NCBI GenBank assembly: GCA_003427395.1
Contig: BFEA01000357.1
Span: 682,720-721,898, forward strand
DNA from: Chara braunii
Lineage: Eukaryota > Streptophyta > Charophyceae > Charales > Characeae
Length of the DNA: 39,179 bases
Direction of reading: 5' to 3'
The position numbers and the translations under genes are program-made. Numbering within the stretch: position 1 is the stretch's first letter; the number at the start of each line of letters is the position of its first letter. The notes beneath the pieces are model-generated. The model ran no database searches. It saw only the letters and a program-made list of their open reading frames with translations, and had not been told where the DNA came from. Shown here one piece after another: positions 39,041 to 39,179 of this stretch.

Positions 39041-39179
39041 CGCGCGTGAGAAAGGTAGATGGGTGGAGGGAGCGGCAGGGCGATGATGACTTGGCTGGGG
39101 ATACAGGGTCGGGGTAGGGGCGGGGATGTGGTCGGGAGCAGGGCGGAGAGAAGTATGGGGGGGCGATAGAGTGGGAGGG
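39041..39179. other. G-rich end of window
   Basis: G-rich words (GGGGTAGGGGCGGGGATG, GGGGGGGCG) with no gene recognised. Confidence 0.4.

Overview
The window looks like nuclear DNA of a streptophyte (green plant lineage), most like a charophyte alga such as Chara. The basis is chromodomain-bearing Ty3/gypsy retrotransposons whose pol proteins resemble those I associate with Chara braunii, many long microsatellites, GT-AG-like intron signals and no bacterial gene organisation. The species is an inference; no marker gene is present.

Layout. (1) 0.3-2.4 kb, minus strand: protease-RT-RNase H relic of one gypsy family (family II), its RNase H region split by a GC-rich insertion. (2) 2.4-5.2 kb, plus strand: integrase-chromodomain half, polypurine tract and 3' LTR of a second family (family I); the LTR carries a 258-bp tandem duplication with two TATA-like motifs. 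(3) 5.7-10.8 kb, minus strand: a longer, decayed family I copy (gag, RT, RNase H, integrase, chromodomain, polypurine tract, start of 3' LTR). (4) 10.8-30 kb: mostly non-coding sequence with unusual architecture. Several local tandem or clustered repeat families (12.2-13.8, 20.8-21.6, 23.0-23.75 and 24.0-24.7 kb) contain short hairpins, some with changed but still paired stems. The stretch also holds a 245-N gap inside a 91-bp tandem repeat, several microsatellites, a 350-bp MITE with a perfect 8-bp target duplication, and a few weak host-exon candidates with phase-compatible splice signals (16.2-17.5, 19.6-20.0 and 25.4-26.0 kb). (5) 31-37.5 kb, minus strand: the best preserved element, a family II retrotransposon with gag, protease, RT, RNase H, integrase and chromodomain, inactivated by three in-frame stops and about four frameshifts, two of them at or near G runs. 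(6) 37.5-39.2 kb: AT-rich leader or LTR, a row of four perfect hairpins, and a minus-strand exon-like ORF encoding an Ile-rich membrane segment from a trinucleotide repeat.

How it fits together. The retroelements explain nearly all recognisable coding sequence, and none appears autonomous. The most notable unexplained signal is the density of near-perfect short inverted repeats. They occur in non-coding arrays and also, as a 13-bp-arm palindrome, inside integrase coding sequence. That coding case favours a mutational mechanism such as template switching over conserved RNA function, but the paired substitutions in the 23-kb hairpin family leave the question open.
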